In this document: piece after piece, positions 42,699 through 50,957 of the stretch
How positions within the stretch are numbered: position 1 is the first letter of the stretch
How the letters are laid out: each line of letters starts with the position of its first letter
Assembly: GCF_019209835.1 (NCBI RefSeq)
Contig: NZ_JAHUTS010000006.1
Coordinates: forward strand, 62,001 to 126,000
Origin: Enterovibrio paralichthyis
Lineage (GTDB): Bacteria; Pseudomonadota; Gammaproteobacteria; Enterobacterales; Vibrionaceae
Reading direction: 5' to 3'
DNA length: 64,000 nucleotides
The notes under the pieces: model-generated
What the model saw: only the letters and a program-made list of their open reading frames with translations
Database searches by the model: none
What the model was told of the DNA's origin: nothing
Position numbers and translations under genes: made by a program

Positions 42699-42723
42699 AA
42701 AGACCCCGAACTTCGGGGTCTTT
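42699..42723. terminator. Terminator between ygjV-like and GFA genes
   Basis: AAAGACCCCGAA (42699-42710) and TTCGGGGTCTTT (42712-42723) form a perfect 12-bp stem with a single-base centre. A-rich and T-rich flanks make it active on both strands; it ends the ygjV-like gene. Confidence 0.82.
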
Positions 42724-42752
42724 CTCGCAAAAGTTTTGAAATTTTTGGTGCT

Positions 42753-43301
42753 TTACACCGCTTCAGCAGTTTCAACCTGCTGCGACTTATCAAAAAACAG
42801 CTTGTAGCTCATGATGCCGATCACCAGCGCTTTGATGATCATCATCTGTGGGTTGCCGTAGTAAGCGGCCATGCCGACAAAGCCTGACAGCAACATCAGT
42901 TTGCGGTAGTTACCCAGGGTGGTCATGTAAAGTGCCAGCAAAATGATGCCCAGATCTGCAAATTGCAGTGCAACTGGCAATGTTGGGTTAGCGATAAATC
43001 CAGTCACTGCTACGTAAACGATATACAAGATACCGGCAGCCATCACAGAGCCCAGACCCAGAATCACGCTTTTCGACGCGTTGGTGAAGTCTTTGGCATA
43101 GCGATAAGTATTCAGAGATGCCACAGAGAGGTTCAGAATGACTTTTGGCCACCAGCCCATTAAAAATGCCCACAGCGTATCATTCGCTGCCGAACCAAAT
43201 GCAGCAAAACGGGTGAATTTCATGGTGTTGAAAATAGTAATACCGATGTAGAAAACAACGGATGTCCAACCAAGAATTTCAGTGATGAGCTCTAACGTCA
43301 T
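42753..43301 (-). CDS. YgjV-family inner-membrane protein
   Basis: A 182-residue inner-membrane protein with about five helices. The order WTSVVFYIGITIFNTMKFTRF (shortened), LWAFLMGWWPKVILNLSV and YYGNPQMMIIKALVIG matches the YgjV family of unknown function. A perfect 7-1-7 inverted repeat resembling a Fur box lies 60 bases upstream of the ATG, so iron control is possible. The neighbouring TonB2 operon reads in the same direction, ending 205 bases upstream. Confidence 0.78.
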   Translation of the reverse strand: MTLELITEILGWTSVVFYIGITIFNTMKFTRFAAFGSAANDTLWAFLMGWWPKVILNLSVASLNTYRYAKDFTNASKSVILGLGSVMAAGILYIVYVAVTGFIANPTLPVALQFADLGIILLALYMTTLGNYRKLMLLSGFVGMAAYYGNPQMMIIKALVIGIMSYKLFFDKSQQVETAEAV

Positions 43302-43360
43302 TCAGGTACTTCTCTATACAGGGGAGCCAAGGCTCGATATTTCGTTTTCCTTAACCGGCC

Positions 43361-43375
43361 TGACAATGATTGTCA
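43361..43375. promoter_or_regulatory. Fur-box-like 7-1-7 palindrome
   Basis: TGACAATGATTGTCA is a perfect 15-base inverted repeat. It differs from the Fur core TGATAATNATTATCA at one symmetric pair of bases. Its position, 60 bases ahead of the YgjV-like start and after the TonB2 operon, suggests iron-dependent repression of the ygjV-like gene. Binding is not demonstrated. Confidence 0.5.
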
Positions 43376-43505
43376 TGCTGCCGAATTTTTAACCAGACCA
43401 TCTTCCATTAACATATCGATAATATGGCTTGGGGTGATAATAATGCGATATTGATGTACTAATCAACTAGTAAATTGGTTATTCATAACAGCAAAAATAA
43501 AGCCT

Positions 43506-44711
43506 TCATTTCGCAGGAGATCTGAGGGCGGCATCCTGCTTCTCTGTCAGATATTGAACCCAGGATTCCGTCTGTTTAGAGGGGACTGCGGCGTGGGCGC
43601 GTTTTGCATGTTGTAACGCTTTGGTGATTTGGTTGAGTTTGTCATAAGCCAATGCGCGGGCAAGTTCCAGCCTGTCAGCGGGCGTATCATCACTTACCTT
43701 TTCCAGCAAGGACAAGGCCCGCTGATACTGCTGGTGCTGCAGCGCGAGTTGCGCCGCCACCCAATAATATTCAGGGTTGAACGCTGCGGCTCTTGTCCAT
43801 GCGTCGATCGCTTCGTCCCACTCTTTGGCCTGCTGCCAATAAGATGCCTCTGCTGCCAGGCGCCGGGCATCCGCTGACTGTTCATTGACAGCACGCAATA
43901 CACGCGCCGCTTTGTGGGGAACACCCTGCTTGCCATACAGTTGGGCGAGGAACATCTTCTCATCTGTGGTTAAGGCAATGCCACTTCGCTCAGCAAGGAC
44001 AAGCGTGTTGAGCATGCCGGCGTGGTCATTAAGTTTCTGGTAACTGCTGACCAATTGAAGCCACCAGGTTTTGTTGCCCGGATCAAGCATGATCAAGCGT
44101 TCAAGCGTCTTCGTCGATGCTTTCCATTGCGTTAACTGAACCTCGGCACCAAGCTTCAGGGATAAGGCAGATACGCTGGCAGGTGACAATTTAAGGTGAC
44201 GGTTAACCGCATCCAACGCTTTGCCAGCTTGTTTATTCTGGTACTGCGCCTGAGCAATGCGGAACCAGATCTCACCGGCTTCCTTGTCAGTGGTTTGGGT
44301 ATCAGCAACGAGCGGATAATAGCGGGTAAGGGCTTCTGAATAGCGGGTCTGAATGAGCAAAAGGTCGGCCAGCATACGCTGCGCCGAACGCATTTCTTCC
44401 GGGTTTAAAGCGCCGCTTTTCTCAGCCGACATCAGTGCATTGATCGCTTTGAGCGTGTTTCCCTGCTGCCAATAAATCGCGCCCAGCATTCTGTCGGCAA
44501 AAGCCCTGTCATAGGACGATCCCGAGTTTAGGCTTTCCAAAATTGCCGCCGCTTCAGCGAGGTTATTCTGCGACTGCAAGTTCATGGCCTTTTGTACCTG
44601 TTTGGCCGTCGGCGCTGACAAAGTGGCAGCAGAAAGCGAAGCTGGCAGGATGGCAAGCGACGCCACCAGCACAGATATCAGGCAAAATGTTGAACGCGGC
44701 ATGCGGCTCAT
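43506..44711 (-). CDS. TPR-repeat periplasmic protein of the TonB2 operon
   Basis: A 401-residue protein with a signal peptide of about 28 residues followed by many helical tetratricopeptide-type repeats, such as WQQGNTLKAINALMSAEKSG and YWVAAQLALQHQQYQRALSL. It is the last gene of the TonB2 operon and overlaps tonB by four bases. In vibrios an equivalent TPR protein sits downstream of tonB2. A role as a periplasmic scaffold for the energy-transducing complex is likely but not proven. Confidence 0.82.
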   Translation of the reverse strand: MSRMPRSTFCLISVLVASLAILPASLSAATLSAPTAKQVQKAMNLQSQNNLAEAAAILESLNSGSSYDRAFADRMLGAIYWQQGNTLKAINALMSAEKSGALNPEEMRSAQRMLADLLLIQTRYSEALTRYYPLVADTQTTDKEAGEIWFRIAQAQYQNKQAGKALDAVNRHLKLSPASVSALSLKLGAEVQLTQWKASTKTLERLIMLDPGNKTWWLQLVSSYQKLNDHAGMLNTLVLAERSGIALTTDEKMFLAQLYGKQGVPHKAARVLRAVNEQSADARRLAAEASYWQQAKEWDEAIDAWTRAAAFNPEYYWVAAQLALQHQQYQRALSLLEKVSDDTPADRLELARALAYDKLNQITKALQHAKRAHAAVPSKQTESWVQYLTEKQDAALRSPAK

Positions 44712-45367
44712 TTTGTGAGATTGAACTCCACTTTTACGGTTTGTTCCGGCTGAGAAACCGCCTTGCCATTGACCAGTTTCGGTGCGTATTTCCAGCGTTT
44801 TGCGGCGCGCAGCGCTTCCCGGTCAAAGACCCGTTTGGGTGATGCTTCGAGCACACTCAGATCCATCGGGTTTCCGTTTTCATCAATAGTAAATTGTACG
44901 ATAACGTAACCTTCTATGCCTCGTTTGAGGGCTTTTGCTGGATAAACAGGTTCCACCCTTACCAAAGGCACAGCGCCCTGATAACCACTTCCCTCGCCGA
45001 GCGATGGCGGAGGAACAGCCACGTCAGCGACCTCGCCAAACGAAGGCATGGCGACGGAAAGCCCTTCAACGGCAACATCCATAGAGATATCGGGCAAAGA
45101 TGCGGTAATGGCAGGGGTTGGCAATGTGGTTGATGGTGTGCTCAGCGCCAGCGACGGCGGAGCTACAGCAACAGGCGGTTTCGGCGGCGCCGCCCGCTCA
45201 CGGCGGTTGGCTTCGGTTTCCTCCGGCGTCACCAATACATCAAGGGAAACGGGCGAATTGCCTGCCCTGGTTTGGTTGTCAGTGGGCGTCACCAATGCCG
45301 CCATTACACTGAACAGGGCAAAGACACACAGCATAGACAGGGGCAACGCAAACAGCCAACGTTTCAC
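44708..45367 (-). CDS. tonB: TonB-family energy transducer
   Basis: A 219-residue TonB protein that transfers proton-motive energy to outer-membrane siderophore and heme receptors. It has one N-terminal helix (about 5-28), a moderately proline-rich periplasmic linker, and a C-terminal TonB domain with YPAKALKRGIEGYVIVQF and the RWKYAPKLVNGKAV block. The linker is short, as in TonB2 proteins. It is coupled by four-base overlaps to exbD and the TPR gene. Confidence 0.9.
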   Translation of the reverse strand: MKRWLFALPLSMLCVFALFSVMAALVTPTDNQTRAGNSPVSLDVLVTPEETEANRRERAAPPKPPVAVAPPSLALSTPSTTLPTPAITASLPDISMDVAVEGLSVAMPSFGEVADVAVPPPSLGEGSGYQGAVPLVRVEPVYPAKALKRGIEGYVIVQFTIDENGNPMDLSVLEASPKRVFDREALRAAKRWKYAPKLVNGKAVSQPEQTVKVEFNLTK

Positions 45368-45771
45368 TGTTTTGGCTCCGCAGCCAGGGCAATGCGGGAA
45401 ATACCTGCCCCTTTTGCCGCATCAATCACTTGTACCACAGTGCCACTGTAAGCATGTTTATCCGCCTGAATCACCAAGGCAGCATCAGGCTGTTCGCTGG
45501 ACAGTCTCGACAGCGTCGCTTCAATGCGTTCAACATCAATCCGTGCCTTGTCGATATAAATGTCGTTGCTATCTGTGATAGCGACATAAATGCTGGTTGC
45601 CGCCTGCATACTGGTGTTGCTGGCAGCAGGACGGTTAACGTCCACACCGGACTCACGCACAAAAGAGCTGGTCACGATGAAAAAGATCAGCATGATGAAG
45701 ACGATATCCAGCATGGAAGTCAGATCAACCTGTGCATCTTCCCGCGGCTTTTGCTGACGTTGGAATCTCAT
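45364..45771 (-). CDS. exbD: Biopolymer transport protein ExbD
   Basis: A 135-residue inner-membrane protein with one N-terminal helix carrying the essential Asp in VDLTSMLDIVFIMLIFF (Asp23). The periplasmic domain has the ALVIQADKHAYSGTVVQVID segment of the ExbD/TolR family. It forms the proton-driven motor with ExbB and energises TonB. It overlaps both neighbours by four bases. Confidence 0.93.
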   Translation of the reverse strand: MRFQRQQKPREDAQVDLTSMLDIVFIMLIFFIVTSSFVRESGVDVNRPAASNTSMQAATSIYVAITDSNDIYIDKARIDVERIEATLSRLSSEQPDAALVIQADKHAYSGTVVQVIDAAKGAGISRIALAAEPKQ

Positions 45772-46319
45772 GACACCAACCTCAGCGTGCGAGACAGTGA
45801 AAGTTCCTGGCGCTCTGCCAGTTTTTGCAACCGCGCATGGGCAAAAAGTCCTGCCAACGCGATGACCATGCCCGCCAATGTCGGCAGTGTGGCCATGGAA
45901 ATCCCGTTGGCCATTGCGCGGGCATCGCCTGCGCCGTTGGCTGCCATCAGGTCAAACACTGAGATCATGCCGGTTACCGTACCCAACAATCCAATCATTG
46001 GGCATACCGCTACCAGGCCACGGATAACGCGCAAATTCCGGTTCAGCTGTCGGCGGGCGTCAAACAGCCACCCTTCACGGATCGCTTTGGCATACCAGGA
46101 AGATTTATCGGCGCGTGATTGCCAGCGCTGCGCTAATCCCGCGCGAAAAGCAGGATACACACCCACCATGTAGAGAAGTCTTTCAACCACCAGCAGCCAA
46201 CATAGCGCTGCCACTGCGGCCAGAAGCCACAATACCGGGCCACCCTGCGCCATAAAGCTGCTCAGGGATTGCCAGCCGTCTATGGGCAATGCGGGAAAGT
46301 CATCGATAAGCTCGGTCAT
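45768..46319 (-). CDS. exbB: MotA/TolQ/ExbB proton channel protein ExbB
   Basis: A 183-residue ExbB with three membrane helices. The conserved core GLLGTVTGMISVFDLMA (about 117-133) and the C-terminal helix MATLPTLAGMVIALAGLF (about 145-162) are typical of TolQ/ExbB. It is the small ExbB of the Vibrio TonB2 system and works beside the larger TtpC-like protein from the next gene upstream. It overlaps both neighbours. Confidence 0.92.
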   Translation of the reverse strand: MTELIDDFPALPIDGWQSLSSFMAQGGPVLWLLAAVAALCWLLVVERLLYMVGVYPAFRAGLAQRWQSRADKSSWYAKAIREGWLFDARRQLNRNLRVIRGLVAVCPMIGLLGTVTGMISVFDLMAANGAGDARAMANGISMATLPTLAGMVIALAGLFAHARLQKLAERQELSLSRTLRLVS

Positions 46320-47668
46320 ACCGCCTGCCCCACTGGCATAATGTCGTGGTTCATTTCAGCTTGCTCGGCAATCAGGCTCACCCCGGTTTTTTCCAGCATG
46401 CCACGCAGAGTGTCAGCCTGTGAGCTCAGCACATTGTGAGCCAGTAGCAGCGGTATAGCAGCCACCAGCCCCATAACAGTCGTGATCAGGGCTGTCGAAA
46501 TGCCGCCCGCCATAATGGACGGATTGCCATTGCCGTATTCTGTGATCACTTGGAAAGTCTCGATCATCCCTGTGACCGTTCCCAACAAGCCGAGCATCGG
46601 TGCCAGTGCAGCCAGAAGTTTCAGCATAGACAAACCCTTCTCGAATCCTTCCTGCTCATCCATCACGGCTTCAAGCAGCCTCAACTCCAGCGTCTCTAGG
46701 GCGCGGTCAGGCTCATCGTAATAAACTTTAAGTACGCGCCCCAACGGGTTGTCCGCGGGTTTACGGGGCACTTTAAGTTGGGCATTCATCTGGGCGCGCG
46801 CACGGAACATCACCACACCCCGCACCAGTGCAATGGCGATACCCACACAAAGTAATGCGATGATCACGCCGCCCACCAAACCTCCCTGGGCAATGCGTTG
46901 CTGCAGTGTCGGTTTATCCGCCAGGCGTTTGATCACCTCACCACGGCTTGGATCCAACGCGATCATTTCACCAGCGTTCAGGGCTTGCACTTGCGGGGGT
47001 TTAACTCCATGAACTTGGGGCAAGGTATTGGCCTGCTGGCTGGAGGCGTCCCAGTCCAGATAGCCTTTATCATTGAGCAGCGCAACATTACCGACACGGG
47101 TCACTGCCTCGGGTACAATGGCACCGTTGTCATCCCGTACATCCAACGTGATTTGACCGATATGGGCACTGTTGGTCAGTGTTTTCTCCAACCCTTGCGC
47201 AAACGACTGCAGTATTGCCAGTGATGGCAACGCACTGGCGTCAGAAATCGTATCAAGAGATGATGCCAGTGGTGTCCCAATCGCAGCAGGTAATCCGGCT
47301 TGCTCACTGTTGAGCTCACGCCCAACCTGACGGACGACACCGAAAACTTCGCCCAGACTGCCCGCTTCAAGACGCAAGGTTTCTTCCAGACTTGCCAGTG
47401 TTTGCTCATTGTCTGAAAAAGTATCACTCAATGCGTCGGTTTCGGCTTCGAGTGCTAGGCGCTGGGATTTAAGCACTTTCAGTTTTTCTGACAGTTGTTG
47501 CTCCGTTTCAGAAAATCTGGATTCACGTGCAGAATTGGTTTTCGCGGATTCTTTTTGCGCCGCAGCCGTTTGCTTAACCAAGTCAGCATTTGCTGCTGGC
47601 ACCTGAAGAAGAAGCGCAGCTCCGCCCAAGGCAGACACGGCAAGACATTTACGGAGGGATAATCGCAT
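46316..47668 (-). CDS. TtpC-like large MotA/TolQ/ExbB protein
   Basis: A 450-residue protein with a signal peptide, a long periplasmic coiled-coil region (about 30-130), then a periplasmic domain and a C-terminal ExbB-like channel with GLLGTVTGMIETFQVITEYG (about 355-374). This layout matches TtpC, the fourth component of the TonB2 system of Vibrio, which is required for siderophore uptake. It stands between the DUF3450 gene and exbB. The overlap with exbB is four bases. Confidence 0.88.
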   Translation of the reverse strand: MRLSLRKCLAVSALGGAALLLQVPAANADLVKQTAAAQKESAKTNSARESRFSETEQQLSEKLKVLKSQRLALEAETDALSDTFSDNEQTLASLEETLRLEAGSLGEVFGVVRQVGRELNSEQAGLPAAIGTPLASSLDTISDASALPSLAILQSFAQGLEKTLTNSAHIGQITLDVRDDNGAIVPEAVTRVGNVALLNDKGYLDWDASSQQANTLPQVHGVKPPQVQALNAGEMIALDPSRGEVIKRLADKPTLQQRIAQGGLVGGVIIALLCVGIAIALVRGVVMFRARAQMNAQLKVPRKPADNPLGRVLKVYYDEPDRALETLELRLLEAVMDEQEGFEKGLSMLKLLAALAPMLGLLGTVTGMIETFQVITEYGNGNPSIMAGGISTALITTVMGLVAAIPLLLAHNVLSSQADTLRGMLEKTGVSLIAEQAEMNHDIMPVGQAV

Positions 47669-47669
47669 C

Positions 47670-48437
47670 TTACCCCTCCTTACTGTCGGCTGATACAGCC
47701 AATGGCAGGGTTAACATGGACGGCGGAACACGCTCATCGGCGACATCAAAAGCCTGACCCAACATAGTGGTGTCGGCACTGTCCATTTTGACCCACTGTT
47801 TTTGTGGCAGATCGTAGTACCAGAACAGATCCCCCTTCAGGCTTTTGGCGACAAGTGCCATACGGCCAAGGTGCAAAACATCGACTTCACGGGAAATGCC
47901 ATCGAGGGTGAGCTTTTGCTGGAAAACACCCAGTTTGGCACCGTAATCCAGTTCAATCTGATACGCCTCAAGAATACGGCGCAGTTTCTCCGCATCGCTG
48001 ACATCGGCGCGGGTCATCAGTGTTTTCAGGTCTTCAACCCGTTTTTCCCGGCTTGCTTTGTTCATCGGCAAATCTGTACTCACCCAAAACGACAAATCTT
48101 CAATCATGCGGTACATCAGGGGCACGATTCCCTGGCGGGTTTCAGCGATATCCTGAAGTTGTTTTTGCAGTGAAGCCTGCTCTTCATTTTGGCTGGTAAT
48201 AAGGTTTTGCAGGTGATTGCGGTAAACAGTGAGGTTTTCCACTTCCTGCTCAAGCCGTTCTATTTCTGCCTTCATGGTCTGCGCAGCATCATCGCTGCGA
48301 TTGATACGCTGTTGGGAGGCCGCATCTGCTTTCACTGTGTTCGCTTCAATGGTGGAAGCTTTGTCCAGACCCGTCGCCGCAGCGGAACAGGCTATCAGGA
48401 TTAACGAAGCAGCGCTTAAACGCGCAACAAGATTCAT
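47670..48437 (-). CDS. DUF3450 protein, first gene of the TonB2 operon
   Basis: A 255-residue envelope protein with a signal peptide and a long coiled coil (about 38-105) followed by a globular C-terminal domain. LIAC near residues 14-17 fits a lipobox, so it may be a lipoprotein, but a plain cleavage after CSAAATG is also possible. It matches DUF3450, a family encoded upstream of ttpC in Vibrio TonB2 operons and probably part of the envelope complex. The stop lies one base before the TtpC-like start, so the six genes form one unit. Confidence 0.85.
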   Translation of the reverse strand: MNLVARLSAASLILIACSAAATGLDKASTIEANTVKADAASQQRINRSDDAAQTMKAEIERLEQEVENLTVYRNHLQNLITSQNEEQASLQKQLQDIAETRQGIVPLMYRMIEDLSFWVSTDLPMNKASREKRVEDLKTLMTRADVSDAEKLRRILEAYQIELDYGAKLGVFQQKLTLDGISREVDVLHLGRMALVAKSLKGDLFWYYDLPQKQWVKMDSADTTMLGQAFDVADERVPPSMLTLPLAVSADSKEG

Positions 48438-48856
48438 CTAGCGGTATCTCTCAACATCGTTCATGTGGCTCGGAAGTATCACCGTTCAAAACGGCACAAT
48501 TTAAACCCGTGATTCTAATCAATAAGGGCGTCAGTGTCAGAACATTATTGAGTAAAGGCAGTCTGTGAGAACCAAGGCGTCACATCATTGGGAGTGGGCA
48601 AAACAAGAGCGTTGTTAATCAGGCTTCGCCTAACGAACGGGTAAACAACAAAAGAATCAATGAGAGGTGGAAAAAGTTGAGCAAAAACAAATCAGAAAAG
48701 TAACGCAGTGAGAGCATTTGGTATTAATTAGACCTAGATCTCAAAAAACAACTAATTTAGCAATTTGAAACTATTGCGAAATCACTGCCCAAAAGAGTAG
48801 ACTTCTGTCTCTAAAAAGATACGCATCTTTTTTCGCCCAATACATTGAAAGATAAC
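48438..48856. other. Divergent intergenic region between TonB2 operon and membrane protein gene
   Basis: A 419-base AT-rich gap. It must hold the TonB2 operon promoter and that of the next gene. I see TGATT-CT-AATCA near 48511-48522, a weak inverted repeat, but no clear Fur box, no RNA gene and no credible ORF. Confidence 0.4.
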
Positions 48857-49186
48857 ATGTCTAATAACAAGCCCCTTTATATCATTGCAGCACTGCTTTT
48901 CTTCGCTATGGTTGGTATGACACTAAGTTCATACACTTACTCAAGCAAGATTTACACTATCCAGATTCAGAAACAACACGAGAAGCTGCTTAAAGATCCT
49001 GAGGATGCCAAGCTTTCTGATTTGATTGGTCTGGCTGAGATTTGTGAAGACTTCCGCTTCACCAGCACTCTGTCCCTGCACTTGAGCGCACAGGACACGT
49101 TCAGCATTCAACGTGCATGTGAAGACATTAAGACACGTCTTCGCCTGAACCAGTTCACTGACCAAAGCCTGTCAATGCGTCGTTGA
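48857..49186 (+). CDS. Membrane-anchored hypothetical protein
   Basis: An unrecognised 109-residue protein. One hydrophobic helix (about 9-28, IIAALLFFAMVGMTLSSYTY) anchors it, and the rest is a charged helical periplasmic part with a Cys in EICEDF and another in RACEDI. An in-frame TTG lies four codons before the ATG used here. It is monocistronic with its own terminator, which supports a real gene. The function is unknown. Confidence 0.6.
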   Translation: MSNNKPLYIIAALLFFAMVGMTLSSYTYSSKIYTIQIQKQHEKLLKDPEDAKLSDLIGLAEICEDFRFTSTLSLHLSAQDTFSIQRACEDIKTRLRLNQFTDQSLSMRR

Positions 49187-49204
49187 TTGCAGAAAAATTC
49201 ATGC

Positions 49205-49231
49205 AAGGGAGCTTCGGCTCCCTTTCTTTTT
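49205..49231 (+). terminator. Intrinsic terminator
   Basis: AAGGGAGC and GCTCCCTT (49205-49224) form an 8-bp stem capped by a TTCG tetraloop, followed by TCTTTTTC. Confidence 0.88.
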
Positions 49232-49301
49232 CGTGCTTTTCATTGATGCAATTGGCCGCCTGTGGCACATTTGCCCCTTGTTATCTTCACACCCCAATAT
49301 C

Positions 49302-49571
49302 ATGAACCATCAACCGAACAATCCGCTTCATGGCGTTAAACTGGAACAAATCATCAACCAACTGGTTGAGCACTACGGCTGGCAATACCTTGGCAGGGAA
49401 ATTGCGATCAACTGTTTTCGCAGCGATCCGTCCGTGAAATCAAGCCTCAAGTTCCTGCGCAAAACACCCTGGGCCCGTGAAAAAGTTGAGCAGCTCTATC
49501 TCGACACCTTCTGTCAGTCACAGCCTGACGTTGACCCTTGGGCGGCATCGCTTAACAAGCTGAAAAATTAA
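49302..49571 (+). CDS. VF530 family DNA-binding-like protein
   Basis: An 89-residue protein of the VF530 family (DUF2132). The conserved order is NPLHGVKLEQIINQLVEHYGW, then INCFRSDPSVKSSLKFLRKTPWAREKVE. The family is named after a Vibrio fischeri protein of known structure with a helix-turn-helix-like surface and is thought to bind DNA. Its function is unknown. The ATG at 49302 is the family start; the frame opens earlier. Confidence 0.85.
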   Translation: MNHQPNNPLHGVKLEQIINQLVEHYGWQYLGREIAINCFRSDPSVKSSLKFLRKTPWAREKVEQLYLDTFCQSQPDVDPWAASLNKLKN

Positions 49572-49646
49572 CAGATTCCAGCCTGAGATTGTCGTCCCCT
49601 GACGCCTGATGTATGGTAGTGAATACGCACAGGATGGGGACTTTCT

Positions 49647-50504
49647 ATGGATTTGGGCTGGGAATCGCTCACGCTGCTTCTACTCTCACCGCTGTTTCTG
49701 CTCTGTATGCTGGCGGAGTACCGTATTCTTCGTGTCCGCGGCGATGCCGACTATTCCTTTAAAGAATTGGTCTGCAACTTCAGCTTGGCCGGCCTACACC
49801 AAGGCGCTGACATCATTGCCACCTTGGTACTGATGCCATTTTTTCTCTGGCTCTATCATTTCCGCATCTGGGATATCCCGCTCAGCGCTGCCAGCCTGAT
49901 TGGTGTGTTCATCCTGCAGGATTTTTTCTACTACTGGTTTCACCGCGCATCACACAATATCCATTGGCTTTGGGCTTCCCATATCGCCCACCACAGCTCC
50001 GAGCGGATGAACTTTACCACTGCGTTCCGGCAAAGCCTGACCTACCCTGTCTCCGGCATGTGGCTGTTCTGGACGCCATTAATCTTGATAGGATTTGCCC
50101 CTTCACTTGTGCTTGTGGTCGTGGGAGTAAACCTCGGGTTCCAGTTTTTTGTGCATACGCGGGTGATCAATAAGCTGGGCGTGATTGAAAAAGTCTTCAA
50201 TACGCCATCACACCACCGTGTCCACCATGCAAAAAATCCCCAGTACATTGACCGCAACTTTGCCGGAGTGCTGATTATCTGGGACAAAATGTTCGGCACC
50301 TTTGTCGAAGAGCGTGACGATATTGACATCGATTACGGCATCCCTAAACCGATCCAAAGCTGGAACCCGTTTGTAGCCACCTTCCACCAATGGCGAACAA
50401 TGTTATCCCTGGCGTTTACCAGACAGCCAACACCGCTTAAAACCCGCTTGGCGTACCTGTTTGGCCCACCGGCAATTGCTGACAGTGCAGGGGAAAAAAC
50501 GTAA
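49647..50504 (+). CDS. Fatty acid hydroxylase/sterol desaturase family protein
   Basis: A 285-residue integral-membrane di-iron oxygenase. The three His boxes are present: HRASH (99-103), HHSSE (115-119) and HHRVHH (about 194-199). Several helices surround them. Bacterial members hydroxylate or desaturate lipid chains, such as ornithine lipids or carotenoids; the substrate here is not apparent. The gene stands alone and ends near a hairpin that terminates the opposite RidA gene. Confidence 0.85.
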   Translation: MDLGWESLTLLLLSPLFLLCMLAEYRILRVRGDADYSFKELVCNFSLAGLHQGADIIATLVLMPFFLWLYHFRIWDIPLSAASLIGVFILQDFFYYWFHRASHNIHWLWASHIAHHSSERMNFTTAFRQSLTYPVSGMWLFWTPLILIGFAPSLVLVVVGVNLGFQFFVHTRVINKLGVIEKVFNTPSHHRVHHAKNPQYIDRNFAGVLIIWDKMFGTFVEERDDIDIDYGIPKPIQSWNPFVATFHQWRTMLSLAFTRQPTPLKTRLAYLFGPPAIADSAGEKT

Positions 50505-50506
50505 TA

Positions 50507-50533
50507 AAAAAGCCGCCCCTCACTGGGGCGGCC
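50507..50533 (-). terminator. Terminator of the ridA gene
   Basis: GCCGCCCC (50513-50520) and GGGGCGGC (50526-50533) form an 8-bp GC-rich stem, followed on the minus strand by TTTTTT. It ends the RidA transcript and lies just past the convergent hydroxylase stop. Confidence 0.82.
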
Positions 50534-50554
50534 TCAGAATACAGCGAAGCGTTA

Positions 50555-50944
50555 TCAGCGGTCTGCGCGATAACAGGTCACATCGACTTCCACTTTCACA
50601 TCCACCACCAAATCGGCCACCATGCAGATCCGCGCCGGTGGATTGGCAGCAAAGAACTCACTGAACACCTTGTTGAAAGACTGAAAGTAACGCGCATCGG
50701 TCAGCACAACTTTGACGTGCACAACGTCTTCGAGACCAAATCCCGCCTCGGTCATGATATCCACGCAGTTTTGGATTGCGAGGCGCGATTGCTCCACAAT
50801 ACCGCCTTCAACCACCTCACCGTCAATCATCGGGGTCTGGCCGGATACATACAAAAATCCGCCCGCTTCTACCGCACGTGCAAATGGTAGATGCTGGCCA
50901 CCAGTGCCAACGCCGCCTTCCACCCCATATCGCTTAATGGTCAT
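50555..50944 (-). CDS. RidA-family enamine/imine deaminase
   Basis: A 129-residue RidA (YjgF/UK114) protein. Such proteins hydrolyse reactive enamine and imine intermediates released by PLP enzymes. Typical motifs are FLYVSGQTPMIDGEVVEGGI and the C-terminal PPARICMVADLVVDVKVEVD. It is 13 bases downstream of the D-aminoacylase gene. A PLP-dependent deaminase gene lies divergently nearby. A role in detoxifying the 2-aminoacrylate-like products of that deaminase is a reasonable inference. Confidence 0.9.
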   Translation of the reverse strand: MTIKRYGVEGGVGTGGQHLPFARAVEAGGFLYVSGQTPMIDGEVVEGGIVEQSRLAIQNCVDIMTEAGFGLEDVVHVKVVLTDARYFQSFNKVFSEFFAANPPARICMVADLVVDVKVEVDVTCYRADR

Positions 50945-50957
50945 ATTCCTTTCTCCA

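Noticed and set aside
48500..48530. Fur box for the TonB2 operon
   Set aside because: Only a weak TGATT/AATCA repeat is present; it does not fit the 7-1-7 pattern.
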